The position numbers and the translations under genes are program-made. From positions 1-15,309 of the forward strand of contig JALTMC010000489.1 of the NCBI GenBank assembly GCA_027005175.1: a stretch of DNA of 15,309 nt. The letters run 5' to 3'. The stretch comes from Myxococcales bacterium. GTDB lineage: Bacteria > Myxococcota_C > UBA6777. Position 1 is the stretch's first letter; every line of letters starts with the position of its first letter. Below are positions 14,922 through 15,309 of the stretch, piece by piece. The notes under the pieces are model-generated. The model did not search any database, had not been told where the DNA came from, and worked only from the letters and a program-made list of their open reading frames with translations.

Positions 14922-15056
14922 GAATCAATCCTCTCAAGCTCTACATCCAACAACAACTTCCCCTTTCTTTTGGACTGTCGCAAATTCGCAACGACTCCAG
15001 AGAGTCTCACCATCCTACCCATCCACGAATTCTGTGAAAATCACTTTATAATCCGC

Positions 15057-15098
15057 CGGACTAAAGTCCGTTTCTGAGAAACGAAGTACCCTGAAGGG
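15057..15098. repeat. Cluster of three short hairpins, possible intergenic repeat element or structured RNA
   Basis: Three inverted repeats follow each other almost without gaps: CGGACT-AA-AGTCCG (15057-15070), CGTTTC-TGA-GAAACG (15069-15083) and CCCT-GA-AGGG (15089-15098). The loops are 2 to 4 nt and A/G-rich. A similar CTGC-TTC-GCAG stem lies at 15292-15302. Runs of small hairpins like these occur as dispersed intergenic repeats in some bacterial genomes. Confidence 0.5.
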
Positions 15099-15266
15099 CA
15101 CTGGAACATCAGCCCGACGGAAAGCTCGCCCACAGAATCCCTGTATTTCGTTAAGAAAAATAGATACTTGCTGACTCGGTCAGGCTCGGACTATTCCGAG
15201 GATCTACAGGCTGTTGATTCTTTTTACCAGCACAGGTTCTTGCGATGATGATACAGGTCTCCCTTA

Positions 15267-15292
15267 TTCTTTGATCGCGTTTCTTTGATCGC
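15267..15292. repeat. 12-bp direct repeat, two copies
   Basis: TTCTTTGATCGC occurs at 15267-15278 and 15281-15292, separated by two bases and followed at once by the CTGCTTCGCAG hairpin at the window edge. Its role is unknown. Confidence 0.75.
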
Positions 15293-15309
15293 TGCTTCGC
15301 AGGCTACCG

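Larger units (their letters stand above)
14880..15309. other. 430-bp right-end stretch without a convincing gene
   Basis: Open frames of 60 and 96 codons occur, but they lack ribosome-binding sites and recognisable products, and the minus-strand one overlaps the FAD gene. The first half is AT-moderate, featureless sequence. From 15050 on there are clustered small hairpins and a 12-bp direct repeat. Confidence 0.5.

Noticed and set aside
14732-15022. 96-codon minus-strand open frame at the end of the FAD oxidoreductase
   Set aside because: It overlaps about 150 bp of a well-supported gene on the other strand, lacks a ribosome-binding site and resembles no family.

Overview
The window is a bacterial chromosome segment at roughly 50% GC (estimated by eye). 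It has Shine-Dalgarno-led genes, several export signals and a full-length Lon. A very long secreted protein with cadherin/Ig-like repeats followed by a 'DPC...C..G..C' cysteine-rich array, next to an LVIVD-type outer-membrane-like protein, suggests a Myxococcota/deltaproteobacterial relative. This is inference from architecture; there is no rRNA or other phylogenetic marker here.

Layout. (1) 1-5496, minus strand: one uninterrupted reading frame of 1832 codons that runs off the left edge. It encodes a signal peptide, a galactose-binding-like beta domain, 11 Ig/cadherin-like repeats of about 93 residues and at least 31 short cysteine-rich modules (112 Cys in 620 residues). (2) 5511-5868: divergent intergenic region with a 38-bp direct repeat. 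(3) 5869-7422, plus: exported protein with an LVIVD-like N-part, an SH3-like middle and a beta-barrel-like C-part ending in Phe, followed by 336 bp built from broken copies of its own 3' end. (4) 7759-8289, plus: small lipoprotein with an AKARKP repeat. (5) 8444-9193, plus: trmJ, a tRNA 2'-O-methyltransferase, ending inside a perfect 22-bp palindrome. (6) 12675-9255, minus: lon followed by an IMPACT/YigZ gene, their junction expanded by a 55-bp repeat present 2.6 times. (7) 12809-13183, plus: probable C-terminal remnant of a secreted repeat protein with an exact 48-bp tandem duplication. (8) 13344-14879, plus: CrtI/RetSat-like FAD oxidoreductase. (9) 14880-15309: no convincing gene, but a cluster of small hairpins.

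How it fits together. The two divergent exported proteins may work together at the cell surface, although only adjacency supports this. lon, yigZ and trmJ are housekeeping functions (protein quality control, translation-associated, tRNA modification). The most distinctive property is the number of short tandem duplications (16, 18, 37, 38, 45, 48 and 55 bp units), mostly at gene ends and junctions. At lon-yigZ the duplication leaves a 34-codon ORF that starts 5 nt after the lon stop and ends 5 nt before the yigZ start. No CRISPR array, tRNA, rRNA, insertion sequence, phage gene or recognised defence system was found.
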